Of a stretch of DNA of 64,000 nucleotides, positions 63,444-64,000 are shown piece by piece. Origin of the DNA: Treponema sp. (GTDB lineage: Bacteria > Spirochaetota > Spirochaetia > Treponematales > Treponemataceae). A program made the translations under genes and the position numbers. The stretch spans positions 1 to 64,000 of the forward strand of contig JAILKS010000072.1 in assembly GCA_024693715.1 (NCBI GenBank). The letters are read 5' to 3'. Below the pieces are notes generated by a model. That model had not been told where the DNA came from, did no database searches, and saw only the letters and a program-made list of their open reading frames with translations. How positions within the stretch are numbered: position 1 is the first letter of the stretch; each line of letters starts with the position of its first letter.

Positions 63444-64000
63444 ATGGATGCTCAAAAAACTGGAAATCTTATTAATTTTTTAAGAAGCAAGAAATCACTT
63501 ACACAAAAGCAGCTTGCACAAATGGTAAATGTAAGCGATAAGGCTGTAAGTAAATGGGAACGCGGTGACGGTTGTCCTGATGTTGGGATTCTTCCTATAC
63601 TGGCGCAGGCGCTTGAAACGGATGTTGATTCTCTTTTAAAAGGTGAGCTGCCGAAACGAGAAATGACAAAAGAAGAAATCGATGTAATGCTTAAAGAAAT
63701 GGAGGCAAATAATCCTAATGCGGTTAAATATGACAAACAGTTTATAAAACCTGATGTAAAGGTTTGTTATTATGATTTTTTACGACCGGATGTTTTTGGC
63801 CGTAACGAAATGCAGGATTTATGGACAACTGCTTCCATCCTTTGTGAAAAGCTTAAAACAGAGTTTTCCGGAAATCGCAGGGATTTTTATTCGATAAAAA
63901 TTACATCTGTGGATCAACTGAATAATGGTGAATTTTTACAGGGGATTCCTTCCCTTACATTTTTTTACAGTTATGATTACAACAATTCGGGTTTTTCAGT
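63444..64000 (+). CDS. XRE-type HTH protein fused to a FliM-like domain (partial, runs off the window)
   Basis: The first 185 residues are visible. Residues about 6-65 are an XRE/Cro helix-turn-helix (LTQKQLAQMVNVSDKAVSKW, then ERGDGCPDVGILPILAQAL). A charged linker (70-98) follows. From residue 107 the sequence matches the start of flagellar motor-switch FliM: YYDFLRPDVFGRNEM aligns with YDFKRPDxFSKEQ, and ITSVDQLNNGEFLQGIPS aligns with VxSVDQLTYEEFIRSIPxP. A GGAGG site lies 6 bases before the ATG. The protein joins DNA binding to a motor-switch fold. Whether the rest of FliM is present is beyond the window. Confidence 0.75.
   Translation, partial: MDAQKTGNLINFLRSKKSLTQKQLAQMVNVSDKAVSKWERGDGCPDVGILPILAQALETDVDSLLKGELPKREMTKEEIDVMLKEMEANNPNAVKYDKQFIKPDVKVCYYDFLRPDVFGRNEMQDLWTTASILCEKLKTEFSGNRRDFYSIKITSVDQLNNGEFLQGIPSLTFFYSYDYNNSGFS

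Overview
The window is about 35% GC and reads as the origin-proximal chromosome of a spirochaete, most likely a gut or rumen Treponema. The indications are the dnaA / gyrB / gyrA cluster, many short lipoproteins, pyruvate phosphate dikinase, a rich set of cyclic-di-GMP phosphodiesterases, a chemoreceptor and a FliM-like domain. The genus is inferred from gene content and protein style, not from a search. No rRNA or tRNA gene, CRISPR array, insertion sequence or prophage was seen.

Region 1 (1-7138) is the replication-origin region: dnaA on the minus strand, divergent gyrB and gyrA, then an 826-base gene-free stretch. That stretch holds a candidate small RNA gene, three clustered DnaA boxes and four parS centromere sites matching TGTTTCACGTGAAACA. 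Bases 1-41 are an exact inverted copy of part of gyrB. Region 2 (7139-29780) is almost all on the minus strand: envelope proteins, an AzlCD exporter, two acyl-CoA synthetases, a TetR regulator with a fatty-acid-type operon, HtpG, arginase, AspRS, RlmB and a YchJ-type protein. An HD-GYP gene here (12697-14424) is interrupted by one TGA where the family motif expects Trp. Region 3 (29900-43248) has a ModF-like ABC protein, a GH18-like protein, a UPF0210 protein, a DUF368 transporter, tandem EAL proteins and PPDK.

Region 4 (43418-52219) carries carbohydrate-active enzymes (a GH-A clan hydrolase, an esterase, a GH39 beta-xylosidase-like enzyme), a MATE transporter and another EAL protein, as expected of a plant-polymer-using gut spirochaete. 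Region 5 (52221-59429) has a chemoreceptor, then an operon of two membrane proteins, an M20 peptidase and a secreted serpin. Upstream of that operon lies a 146-bp tandem repeat array whose cores fold into a stem that shows a compensatory base-pair change. Region 6 (59570-64000) has small conserved proteins, a 59-residue ORF, DUF763 and PH-domain genes, and ends inside an unusual protein that fuses an XRE-type DNA-binding domain to a FliM-like motor-switch domain, behind helically phased direct repeats.

Recurring themes: (a) five c-di-GMP phosphodiesterase genes (three EAL, two HD-GYP, one of them broken) and no intact GGDEF cyclase; (b) extended -10 promoters whose start codon falls 7-8 bases after the hexamer, suggesting leaderless mRNAs; (c) a shared 20-bp operator in front of the tetR operon and a distant acyl-CoA synthetase, defining a small lipid regulon.
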